DNA of 64,000 nt from an uncultured Verrucomicrobiota bacterium (GTDB lineage Bacteria > Verrucomicrobiota > Verrucomicrobiia > Opitutales > Opitutaceae): positions 16,450 through 80,449 of the forward strand of contig CAIUGM010000004.1 in NCBI GenBank assembly GCA_903898675.1, in the 5' to 3' direction. A program made the position numbers and the translations under genes. A model generated the notes under the pieces. It searched no databases, had not been told where the DNA came from, and was given only the letters and a program-made list of their open reading frames with translations. The number at the start of each line of letters is the position of its first letter. Within the stretch, counting starts at the first letter, position 1. Of this stretch, positions 52,262 to 62,300 are shown piece by piece.

Positions 52262-53608
52262 ATGGAAGTCCTGCCCCCGCCCGCCACCTCCGGTTCCACC
52301 CACATTGTCTACGGGCTGGAGGACCGGATTCCGTTCGGGCCGTCCTTGCTCGTCGGCGCCCAGCATGTCTCCGCGATGGTCGTGGGCACGATCACGCCCC
52401 CGCTGATCCTTTCCAGCGTCCTCAAGTTTTCGCAGGCGGACACCGCCTACCTGGTCAGCATCGCCCTGCTCGCCTCCGCCTTCGGCACCTGGCTGCAGTG
52501 CCGCCAACGCGGCCCGGTTGGGTCGGGCCTGCTGAGTGTCAGCGGGACCAGCTTCGCCTTCCTGCAACCATTGACGGTCGCCGGACAGGCCGGCGGGCTC
52601 GGCCTGATGCTCGGCCTGTCATGCGTCACGGCCCCCCTGCTCATCGTGCTCGCGCCCTTCATCTCGCGGCTGCGCACGGTCTTCACCCCGCTCGTTTCCG
52701 GGGTCGTGGTGCTCCTGATCGGAACCTCGCTGATTCCCACCGCCTTCTACGGCTTCGCCACCCCGGTCCGGCCCGATGCACCCGGCTGGCTCGGCCTCGC
52801 CATCGGGCTGACGGTGATTGCGGTGATCGTCATCGCCCAGGCCTCGGGTCGCGCCTGGGCGCGGATTGCCGGCGCGGCCTTCGGGGTCATCACCGGTTGC
52901 ATCGTCTGCGGCCTGCTCGGCGGCCTGCATGCCCCCGAGGCGGGCACGGGGGGCTGGATCACGCAGCCGCGGCTGCTGCCCCACGGCTTTGCCTTCGACT
53001 GGAAATTCGTGCCGCCGTTCGCGTTCATCTACCTGGTTTCGCTGCTCGAGGCGATGGGTGACATCACCGCCACCTCGCAGCTTTCGGGCCTGACGCCGAG
53101 CGGACCCGCGCACTGGCGCCGCCTTTCCGGCGGGGTGCTGGCCGACGGCATCACCAGCACGATCGCCGCGCTGTTCGGCGGGTTTCCCAGCGCGACCTAC
53201 GCCCAGAACAATGGCGTTATCCAGATCACCGGCGTCGCCAGTCGGCGGGTGGGCTACGTGATGGCGGTGATCCTCGCGCTGCTCGGCCTCTTCCCGGCGA
53301 TCGGCCGCTGGGTCACGGTGATGCCGCCGGCGGTGCTCGGCGGCCTGGCCCTGATGATGTTCGGCCTCGTTGCCGTGGCGGGCATCCGGCTCCTGCTGAG
53401 CGCCGGTCTCGGCCAGCGCGAAGGCGTGATCGTCGCCCTTTCTCTCGGGGCGGGCCTGGGCCTCCCCACGCAGCCGGGTCTCCTCGCCAGCCTCCCGGAC
53501 TGGCTCCACTCCCTCCTGGAGTCGGGCATCTCCGCCGGCGGCCTGACCGCCCTGATCCTCAACCTGGTGTGGGCGGCAAAACCCGCGCCGGAGCCGGCAA
53601 GCCCCTGA
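52262..53608 (+). CDS. nucleobase:cation symporter-2 (xanthine/uracil permease)
   Basis: This 448-residue NCS2 permease has 14 predicted helices. It opens with IVYGLEDRIPFGPSLLVGAQH and carries the family blocks VSGTSFAFLQPL, FVPPFAFIYLVSLLEAMGDI (helix 8 with the key Glu), GGFPSATYAQNNGVIQITG (helix 10 region) and PPAVLGGLALMMFG. The QNNG motif in place of QN-x-G fits purine or uric-acid transporters. The downstream amidohydrolase gene is 266 bases away and probably acts on the imported purine. The start ATG at 52262 lies close to the end of the leader, with no clear Shine-Dalgarno site. Confidence 0.92.
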   Translation: MEVLPPPATSGSTHIVYGLEDRIPFGPSLLVGAQHVSAMVVGTITPPLILSSVLKFSQADTAYLVSIALLASAFGTWLQCRQRGPVGSGLLSVSGTSFAFLQPLTVAGQAGGLGLMLGLSCVTAPLLIVLAPFISRLRTVFTPLVSGVVVLLIGTSLIPTAFYGFATPVRPDAPGWLGLAIGLTVIAVIVIAQASGRAWARIAGAAFGVITGCIVCGLLGGLHAPEAGTGGWITQPRLLPHGFAFDWKFVPPFAFIYLVSLLEAMGDITATSQLSGLTPSGPAHWRRLSGGVLADGITSTIAALFGGFPSATYAQNNGVIQITGVASRRVGYVMAVILALLGLFPAIGRWVTVMPPAVLGGLALMMFGLVAVAGIRLLLSAGLGQREGVIVALSLGAGLGLPTQPGLLASLPDWLHSLLESGISAGGLTALILNLVWAAKPAPEPASP

Positions 53609-53632
53609 CTTTCTTTCGCGAAGAAGCAGAGT

Positions 53633-53784
53633 TTTAACCACGGATTGCACGAATTATCACGGATGGAATGATACAGACCAAGGCATTGCGGGCGCTGAAG
53701 ATAGATTTTTAGTTCTCTGCCTGCGGGCCAAACCATCCGGGTCATCCGGTCAGTTATCCGTGATGATCCGTGTAATCCGTGGTA
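53633..53784. repeat. CACGGAT-type inverted arms
   Basis: The arms (ACCACGGATTGCACGAATTA at 53636 and the complement ending CCGTGGTAAA near 53787) enclose about 90 bases without a clear inner palindrome. It occupies the gap between the permease and deaminase genes. Confidence 0.75.
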
Positions 53785-53874
53785 AATAGTTTTGCTGCCT
53801 TTCCTCGTGGCGGAATTCGTCTGATTTGCCGCTCGGCAGTGTTGGCGTAAACCCACACGCTGGCGCGATTCAAC

Positions 53875-55233
53875 ATGGGCACGCTGCTGGTTAAAAACAT
53901 CCACACCCTCGTCACGATGAACGCGACGCGGGAGGAAATCCGCTCCGCCGCCATCTTTGTCCGCGATAATGTGATCGAGCAGGTCGGCCCGGTCGCGTCC
54001 CTGCCGGCGACCGCGGACGAGGTGCTGGACCTGGCCGGCCGGCATGTCGTGCTGCCGGGCCTGATCAACACGCACCACCATTTCTACCAGACACTCACGC
54101 GGGCGATTCCCGCGGCGCAGAACTGCGACCTGTTCCAGTGGCTCAAGACACTCTATCCCATCTGGTCGAGGCTCACCGCCGAGGGCGTCTACGTCAGCGC
54201 CCAGATGGCGGCGGCCGAGCTGATGCTCTCGGGCTGCACCACCTCAAGCGACCACCTCTACCTTTTCCCCAACGACTGCCAGCTGGACGACGAGATCCGC
54301 GCCGTGCGCGACATCGGCCTGCGCTTCCACGCCTGCCGCGGCAGCATGAGCGTGGGCGAGAGCCAGGGCGGACTCCCGCCTGATTCGCTGGTCGAGAAGG
54401 AGGCGGACATCCTCCGCGACAGCCAGCGTCTCATCACCCGGTACCATGACAACGCCCGCCATGCCATGCTGCGCGTGGCCCTGGCGCCGTGCTCGCCGTT
54501 TTCCGTCTCGCGCGACCTGATGCGCGAGTCCGCCGTGCTCGCCCGCGCCCATCCGGGCGTCCGCCTGCACACACACCTCGCGGAAAACAAATCCGACGTC
54601 ACCTACAGCCTCGAGAAATTCGGCCTCACGCCGGGCGACTACGCGGAGTCCGTCGGCTGGGTGGGGCCGGATGTCTGGCACGCGCACTGCGTGCAGTTGA
54701 GCGACGACTCGATCGCCAAGTTTGGCCGCACCGGCACGGGCGTGGCCCACTGCCCGTGCAGCAACATGCGCCTCGCGAGCGGCATCGCCCCGGTGAAGAA
54801 GATGCTCTGCGCCCGCGTCCCGGTCGGGCTTGGCGTGGACGGCGCGGCGTCCAACGACGCCACCAATCTTTTCCACGAGGCGCGCGCGGCCTGCCTGCTC
54901 GCGCGCGTCGGAGCCCAGGATGCCGCCGTGATGAGCGCCCGCGAGGCGCTCGAGCTCGCGACCCTCGGCGGCGCCCGCGTGCTCGGCCGCGACGACCTCG
55001 GCTGCCTCGCCCCCGGCATGTCGGCCGACTTCATCGCCGTGAACCTCGACCGCCCGTCCTTCGCCGGCGCCCAGCACGACGTCGTGGCCGCGCTGATCCT
55101 CTGCCAGGCCGACACCGTCGACTACAGCTTCATCAACGGTCGCCGCGTCGTCGACCAGGGCCGGCTCACGACGGTCGAGCTGCCGACCCTCGTCGAAAAA
55201 ACCAACCAACTGGCAGCGAAACTCGTTCGATGA
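53875..55233 (+). CDS. 8-oxoguanine deaminase-like amidohydrolase
   Basis: This is a 452-residue metal-dependent hydrolase of the AtzB/TrzN/8-oxoguanine deaminase branch. Metal and catalytic sites are: NTHHHFYQTL (first His pair), HTHLAENKSD (His and Glu), VWHAHCVQLSD (His) and LGVDGAASND (Asp). The block LMLSGCTTSSDHLYLFP is characteristic of 8-oxoguanine deaminases. It would convert 8-oxoguanine to urate; isoxanthopterin deamination is a known alternative in close relatives. The NCS2 gene upstream supports purine salvage. The ATG at 53875 gives the beta-sandwich strand TLLVKNIHTLVTM. Confidence 0.87.
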   Translation: MGTLLVKNIHTLVTMNATREEIRSAAIFVRDNVIEQVGPVASLPATADEVLDLAGRHVVLPGLINTHHHFYQTLTRAIPAAQNCDLFQWLKTLYPIWSRLTAEGVYVSAQMAAAELMLSGCTTSSDHLYLFPNDCQLDDEIRAVRDIGLRFHACRGSMSVGESQGGLPPDSLVEKEADILRDSQRLITRYHDNARHAMLRVALAPCSPFSVSRDLMRESAVLARAHPGVRLHTHLAENKSDVTYSLEKFGLTPGDYAESVGWVGPDVWHAHCVQLSDDSIAKFGRTGTGVAHCPCSNMRLASGIAPVKKMLCARVPVGLGVDGAASNDATNLFHEARAACLLARVGAQDAAVMSAREALELATLGGARVLGRDDLGCLAPGMSADFIAVNLDRPSFAGAQHDVVAALILCQADTVDYSFINGRRVVDQGRLTTVELPTLVEKTNQLAAKLVR

Positions 55234-55250
55234 AATACCCGCAGAATTTT

Positions 55251-55429
55251 TAGCCACAAAAAACACAAGAAACGCAAAAAGATAGGCGATCCTCAATCCG
55301 GTCCGTTTTCCTGCAATTCATATCAAGGTTAAGAACAAGCGGTTTTACCCTGTCCCAAAACCTGCAATCTCTGTGCAGTCATGATCGAGTGTATTTCCTT
55401 TTGCGTTTTTTGTGTTTTTTGTGGCCAAA
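55251..55429. repeat. CACAAA-type inverted arms
   Basis: The arms GCCACAAAAAACACAAGAAA (55253) and the complement ending TTTGTGGCCAA (about 55429) enclose 116 bases. It is the most degenerate of the CCAC-triplet arms. The surrounding 289-base gap has no gene. Confidence 0.7.
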
Positions 55430-55522
55430 CCTCCGGGCCTTCCTCTGTTCTTTGCTTCCATCTGTGAAGCCCTTTCGATTTGCCGGCTTGTCACCTCGCC
55501 TTCCCTTTTATCCCATCCTCCC

Positions 55523-56422
55523 ATGAAACGACTGTCCACGCTCCTCCTCTCCCTTTCGTTGTCCACCGCCGCGCTGTGCAGCGAGCACGCGCTCGTGATC
55601 CAGACCGACTTCGGCACCAAGGACGGCGCGGTCGCGGCCATGAAGGGCGTGGCCTTTGGCGTTGATCCGTCGCTCTCGATCTTCGACCTCAGCCACGAGA
55701 ACACGCCGTACGACATCTGGGAGGCCGCCTACCGCCTGAAGCAGAGCGCCACGTACTGGCCGGCTGGCACGGTCTTCATCTCCGTCATCGACCCGGGCGT
55801 CGGCACGGAACGCGCCTCCGTCGTCCTCCGGACGAAAAGCGGCCACTACTTCGTCGGCCCGGACAACGGCACGTGGACCCTCGTCGCCGAGGAGCTGGGC
55901 ATCGACGCGGTCCGCCGCATCGACGAGAAGGTCAACCGCCGCCCCGGTTCAGAGAAGAGCTACACCTTCCACGGCCGCGACGTCTACGTCTTCACCGGCG
56001 CCCGGCTCGCCTCCGGCAAGATCAGCTTCGAGCAGGTCGGCCCGCTGCTGGAACCGAAGGTCGTCAGCCTGCCCTACGTCCGCGCCAGCCAGAGTGACGG
56101 CGTGCTGCACGGCACGCTGCCGCAGATCGATTTCCACTACGGTAACGTCTGGTCGAACATCCCCGACACCCTCTTCGCCGAGCTGAAGCCGCAGTACGGG
56201 GAAAAATTCCTCGTCACGATTTTTCACGACGGCCGGGAAGCCTACCGCGGGGTCATCCCGTACGCGCACACGTTTGGCGACGTGAAGGAAGGCGAGCCGC
56301 TCCTGTACCTCGACAGCCTGCTCGACGTCGCCTTCGCCCTGAACATGGGCAACTTCGCCGAGGCGCACCACCTCAGCTCCGGCAGCGGCTGGTCGGTCCA
56401 GGTCGAGCGGGCGAAACCCTGA
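55523..56422 (+). CDS. SAM hydroxide adenosyltransferase (DUF62 family) with a signal peptide
   Basis: This is a DUF62/SAM-hydrolase family protein of 299 residues. The reaction known for the family is S-adenosylmethionine plus water to adenosine plus methionine. The catalytic triad is complete: D90 and R97 in VIDPGVGTERASV, and H150 in TFHGRDVY. Other family blocks are IQTDFGTKDG near the start and VGPDNGTWTLVAEE. Residues 1-19 (LSTLLLSLSLSTAALC) form a signal peptide, perhaps with a lipobox-like AALC. This is odd because family members are cytoplasmic, as is SAM. The ATG at 55523 starts the signal; the frame upstream is intergenic. A secreted role might use nucleoside-like substrates instead. 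Confidence 0.88.
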   Translation: MKRLSTLLLSLSLSTAALCSEHALVIQTDFGTKDGAVAAMKGVAFGVDPSLSIFDLSHENTPYDIWEAAYRLKQSATYWPAGTVFISVIDPGVGTERASVVLRTKSGHYFVGPDNGTWTLVAEELGIDAVRRIDEKVNRRPGSEKSYTFHGRDVYVFTGARLASGKISFEQVGPLLEPKVVSLPYVRASQSDGVLHGTLPQIDFHYGNVWSNIPDTLFAELKPQYGEKFLVTIFHDGREAYRGVIPYAHTFGDVKEGEPLLYLDSLLDVAFALNMGNFAEAHHLSSGSGWSVQVERAKP

Positions 56423-56430
56423 CAACCAGC

Positions 56431-56455
56431 AGGGCGAGACGGCCGGCCGCCCTAC
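56431..56455 (-). repeat. GTAG-headed REP hairpin, GTAGGGCGGCCGG family
   Basis: On the minus strand the unit reads GTAGGGCGGCCGGCCGTC and closes with CGCCC. Its GTAG supplies the TAG stop codon of the AraC gene. It sits between the convergent SAM hydrolase and AraC genes. Confidence 0.7.
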
Positions 56456-57357
56456 CGCTGCCGCCGGTAGTTCGTGGGCGAGAGGCCGGTTTCCTTGCGG
56501 AAGAGCTGCGCGAAGTGACTGGGGTTCGAATAGCCGACCTCGTTCGCGATCGTGATCACGCTTTTTTTCGTTTCCCGGAGCAGACGCCGCGCGGCGTCCA
56601 GCCGGAGTTTGATCTGATACTGCAATGGCGGCAGGCCAGTGGCGCGCTTGAACAGGCGGTTGAAGTGGAAATCACTCATGCCGGCCTGCTCGGCCAGCCG
56701 CGTGAGGCTGAACTCCTCCGCCAGATTCTCCGCCATCCAGTCGGTGACCCGGCGCAGCTTGAACCCCGGCAGCGATGATGCCTCGCCGCGCGCCGCATCG
56801 GTCAGCGCCGTGTAGTTCCGCGCGAGGTGGATCGCGATTGCCTGGGCGAGGCCCCGGACGAACAGGCGGCTCGACGCGGGCCGGGCCGCCTCCGCGCGCA
56901 ATTGCTCGAGCAAGGGCACGAGGTGCGGGTCCGCGAAGCCCGATACGTCGCGCAGCCGCGCGTGTGCGGCATTTGCGCCAAAGACCTCCTGCAGCGCCTC
57001 GTTGAACAGCGGCAGGCTGAGCAGCACGAGCACGACCTCGTAGGGCTCGGGGGTCAGCGTGCGGTAACGGAAGTCGTAAGGCGCCCCCGCCGCGGTGAGG
57101 AACATCGAGCCCTTTTTCACGCGGCTGGTCAGCCACGGCCCGTTGTTCTCCCGCTCCTGCGTCTCGGCCTCGCCGGACGTGGTCCAGACAAGGAAGGGCT
57201 CGGTGACCGCCGGCATGGTAAAAACCTCGGCAACCGGCGGCAGCGCCAGGACGGAGAGCCGGACGTCCTTCCATGCGGGACCCTTGCTGGCGGCGACGAT
57301 CCGGCCGACGGCGTAGGAATCAATGGCTTCGGCCGACGTTGTTTCAGGAACCGGCAT
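56452..57357 (-). CDS. AraC-family transcriptional regulator
   Basis: This 301-residue protein has an N-terminal AraC-type cupin-like sensor region (about 20-150, VFTMPAVTEPFLVWTTSGEA and KKGSMFLTAAGAPYDF). The C-terminus has two helix-turn-helices (FSLTRLAEQAGMSDFHFNRL and ITIANEVGYSNPSHFAQLFR). It resembles the AraC_N group that controls neighbouring oxidoreductases. It is divergent from the aldo-keto reductase gene, 184 bases away, and is its likely regulator. The start is the ATG at 57357; the 25 codons upstream lack family likeness. The stop codon lies in a REP hairpin. Confidence 0.9.
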   Translation of the reverse strand: MPVPETTSAEAIDSYAVGRIVAASKGPAWKDVRLSVLALPPVAEVFTMPAVTEPFLVWTTSGEAETQERENNGPWLTSRVKKGSMFLTAAGAPYDFRYRTLTPEPYEVVLVLLSLPLFNEALQEVFGANAAHARLRDVSGFADPHLVPLLEQLRAEAARPASSRLFVRGLAQAIAIHLARNYTALTDAARGEASSLPGFKLRRVTDWMAENLAEEFSLTRLAEQAGMSDFHFNRLFKRATGLPPLQYQIKLRLDAARRLLRETKKSVITIANEVGYSNPSHFAQLFRKETGLSPTNYRRQR

Positions 57358-57445
57358 GCGTGGAGACGGACGCCAACTTACCAGGCCAGCAGGGAGTGAC
57401 AACCCTCGTCTGGCAGCCGAGACGGAGGCCAAGCCGCCAGATTAA

Positions 57446-58534
<1,089 letters not shown>

Positions 58535-58640
58535 TTTGCCTCGGTCTCGCGACGAAGGTCGCGCGACTGATCCCGGGCGGCCAGCAGGCCGCAACAGGAA
58601 GTCGACAACGGTGCGGCCTGACACTCCATTCATCCAGCAA

Positions 58641-58727
58641 TTTAACCACGGATTTCACGGATGACCGCGGATACCTCGGTAAGAATGTTTGGGCATCCGT
58701 GACAATCCGTGAAATCCGTGGTCAAAT
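58641..58727. repeat. CACGGAT-type inverted arms, short spacer
   Basis: The arms (ACCACGGATTTCACGGATGA at 58645 and the complement ending TCCGTGGTCAAA) are only about 22 bases apart, so this copy can form a near-perfect 30-bp hairpin. It separates the reductase from the cupin gene. Confidence 0.85.
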
Positions 58728-58737
58728 TTATTCTGTT

Positions 58738-59163
58738 ATGGAAATCAAACGTGCCGGCTCTCAACCCTCCGCCAAGGGACCGGCCGACTGGTTTACCGGC
58801 ACGGTGCGCATCGACCCGCTCTTTCCGGCGATTGAGCCGGCCCGCGCCGCGGGCAACAGCGTGACCTTCGAGCCCGGCGCCCGCACGGCCTGGCACACGC
58901 ATCCGCTCGGCCAGACCCTGATCGTGACGGCCGGCGGCGGCCGCGTGCAGCGCTGGGGCGGTCCGGTCGAGGAAATCCGGCCGGGCGACGTGGTCTGGTT
59001 TCCGCCCGGCGAAAAGCACTGGCACGGCGCCGCGCCAAGCACGGCCATGACGCACATCGCCATTCAGGAATACCTCGATGGCAAACCGGTGGACTGGATG
59101 GAAAAGGTGAGCGACGAACAATACCAGACGGGATCGAAGCCTCCAGCGACCGGTGCAGTTTAG
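58738..59163 (+). CDS. cupin-domain protein
   Basis: This 141-residue single-domain RmlC-like cupin has metal ligands in the first motif ([18 protein letters not shown], with two His and a Gln) and the second motif ([17 protein letters not shown], with His). It is likely an isomerase or dioxygenase-like enzyme of unknown substrate; such cupins often accompany aldo/keto reductases under AraC control. The CACGGAT-type hairpin ends 10 bases before the ATG at 58738, so its 5' leader may be structured. Confidence 0.88.
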   Translation: MEIKRAGSQPSAKGPADWFTGTVRIDPLFPAIEPARAAGNSVTFEPGARTAWHTHPLGQTLIVTAGGGRVQRWGGPVEEIRPGDVVWFPPGEKHWHGAAPSTAMTHIAIQEYLDGKPVDWMEKVSDEQYQTGSKPPATGAV

Positions 59164-59310
59164 TCCGGCTGACCGTCGCTCACTTGCCGCCGGTTTCGCC
59201 CAGCAGCCGGAAGGGCGAGGGCACGCTTTCTGATACGCGGCTCGCCGACCCTCCCCAAAACCGATTTTTCATCCCCGAATCCGGGTGGAAAATCCTCTTC
59301 CTGCCGCACC

Positions 59311-62300
59311 CTATGGCGCGGGTGCAGCAAGGACGATCGTAGAGGACTGCGGCGGGATCGGGTGGGTGCTGGTTGCGCCGGAGGGCCAGCGCACGTGGAT
59401 TTGCCGGGGCGGGTTGGCCGGCGTATAACCGAAGAAACAAGCGGCGGTAGACTGGCTGAAATAACCGGAGCCGGCATAAACTTCACCGGTCCGCGTGGTG
59501 CCGTCGGCGAATTCGAGGGTGACGCGCGCGCCAATTGCCGTGGGGTTGCCCGCGGGGCCGCGTAATTGGATTCGCAGCGAATGTCGTCCTTTCACGCCTT
59601 GGTTGAGGAAGGCCAGGCTGGTCGAGTTGTTTCGCGTCACGACAAAGTCCGGCCAGCCATCCTGGTTGAGATCCACCTCGGCCAGGGCCTTGGCATCGCC
59701 GGTTACGATCAGGTTGCTCTCGTTGGGCGGGACGCAGGTAAAATGTCCCTGGCCATCACCGCGCAGCAACTGGCTGAGGCCGCCGTCGAAACGGCCGACC
59801 ACCGGGGTGGGCGCGTAGGAATTTTGCACCGCATAAATATCGGCGTGGCCGTCGCCGTCAAAATCGCCGGCGACGATCCCTTGCAAGGGCGCGATCTGGG
59901 CGAGGTGCGGCAGCGCCTCGAATCGGTAAGTCCCGTCCGGCTGGCTCAGGAATACTCCGCTCCGAAATTCCGTGGCGGCGTAGCGTTGGGCGGCCGCCAG
60001 TTTTCCTTCGCCTAAAATCTCATTCAAGGTGGCCCGCGCATAGCTGTCGTTGCCGGGATAGCGTTTCAGCACCGAGGGGATTGCGGCGCCGAGATCCTTC
60101 CGGGTGCGCCACGGATAGAGCCGGTCGCCTTCATAGTAGGCTTCGATTAATTGCTGGGTTCCATCGCCCTTGAAATCGCCGGTGAACAGCAGCGCGGGAT
60201 GGTTGGCGTCGGCCCGATACTGGGTGTTCAGGCCGAGATTGCCCACGACATAATCCATCCGGCCATCTTCGTTAAAATCCGCCGCGGCGATCGCAGTCCA
60301 CCACCCGGTGCCCGCCGCGGCAAAGCCCGCCTTCTCTGTCCAGTCTTCGAACCCTTTGCCCTGGTTGTTATGGAAATACTTCACGTGGCCCCACTCCAGC
60401 GTCAGCAGCAGGTCCGGCCACCCGTCGCCGTCCACGTCGCTCCAGAGGGCTGAGGTGACCATGCCGACTTCGCGCAAACCGGGCGCGAGGGTGTCGGTCA
60501 CGTCCTCAAACCGGCCGCCATGATTCACGAGCAAGGCGCTGCCCGGGGCGAAGGGGTAGAGTCCGGGCACGACTTTCGCTCCCAGGAAAACATCAAGCAG
60601 TCCGTCGCGGTTGAAATCTGCCGCGGCCACCGCGCCGACGCTGAGGGAAAGCGGCGGCAGGGCGTCAGCCGGGGCCGGTCGCAAATTTCCGTGACCATCG
60701 TTGAGATAGAGTCGGGGTTGATAGGCCGGGGAACCCGCGGGCTGGCCAACGCCGGAAGCGGTGAGCAAAAGATCATTCGTGCCGTCGCCATCGGCATCGA
60801 AAATAAGCGAGGGCCCGTCGTTGACCGACCGATCGTCGGCGAGGGCCCGGGCGGGACCGCCGGCGAATTGATTGTCCGGACCAGCCAGCCGAACCTGCGC
60901 CGCGTCGAGGGGCGTGCCGCCGAAAATCAGATCGTCCTTCCCGTCGCCGTTCAAATCACCGACCGCGACACCGGGCCCGCGCCGATTCTGGCGAACCGGG
61001 AGCAGTGAATTCGAACCCAGCTCATCCACTGCATTTTCGTGGGCGATAATGGAGAGGTTCATCGCCTGGCTCACCTCGGTGAATTGTCCTGTCGGCCGCA
61101 CCGGTGGGTTGGCCGGAGGCGCCGCGGGTGCGACCGGTTCGGTGACGGTGAATCTACGGTCGACGGCGAGATTGGCAAACGACTGGATCTGGCCGCTGGG
61201 CCACGAGACCGTGACCCGCCTGATGAGCGTGGATTCACCCAGGCCGAAATGCAGCACGGGTTCGGAACTCGAAAGGACACCCCGGGCCAGGACCAGCTGC
61301 CGGACTTGAATGCCGGCGTCGGTTTCAATGCGGATCACGGCTCCGACGCCGAACCTGTTCGATTGCGTGCCCCGCAGGGCGAAAATCACCCGATGCCCGG
61401 TGTCGGAATCATTGCGCAGCACGGTGACCCCTTTCTTGTAGTTGGTATAGACGAGATCGAGATCACCATCGCCGTCGAGGTCGCCGAAGGCCGCGCCGAA
61501 GCTCACGCCATTTTCATCGAGGCCCCAGGCGGCGCCGACGTTTGCAAATTTCAAATCACCGAGATTGCGGAAGGCGAGGTGATGTTCGACGAGCACCGGG
61601 GCGTTGCGTTGCATCCGTTCCCTTTCAGCGAGTGATTGGGCGGACCCGAGGCGGGAGATCAGGTCGGTGTTGTGCAATTCCCGGTGCATGCCGTTGGTCA
61701 CGAACAGGTCGAGCCGGCCGTCATTGTCGAGGTCTTCGAAGCGCACCGACCAGGTCCAGTCGGTGGCATCCAGGCCCGCGAGAAAAGCCGCCTCCAGGCA
61801 GTGGCCCGTGCCGGTGTTCAAGTACAGCGCGTTGCGATAGTATTGCGGCGCCGCCGTGGAATTATCCGGAGGATCCAGTGCCTGACCGCGGGTTGGAGCC
61901 ATGGTGCGCTGGTCTTTCTGATGGGTGGTTGCGGCCATTTCCGAGGCCAGCAGGTCGATGAGGCCGTCGTTGTTCAGATCGCCCAGATCCGAGCCCATGG
62001 AAGAATAGGGCATATGGGGCACCACTTGATCGATGACGTTGGTGAAGGTGCCGTCGCGGTTGTTGTGATAGAGGATGTCGGGCGCGGCGAAATCGTTCGC
62101 GACATAAATATCCGGCCAGCCGTCGCCGTCGTAATCCCACCAAATGACCGAGTGGCCTTGGGCTTCCCCGCTGATACCCGCGCGATCGGTGACGTTGGTG
62201 AAGGTGCCGTCGCGGTTGTTATGAAAAAGCAGGTTGCGTTGTCCGTTTGGATGCGTGGCGCCGTCGAGCAGGTTGGTTTGGATGAGCACGTCGAGCCAGC

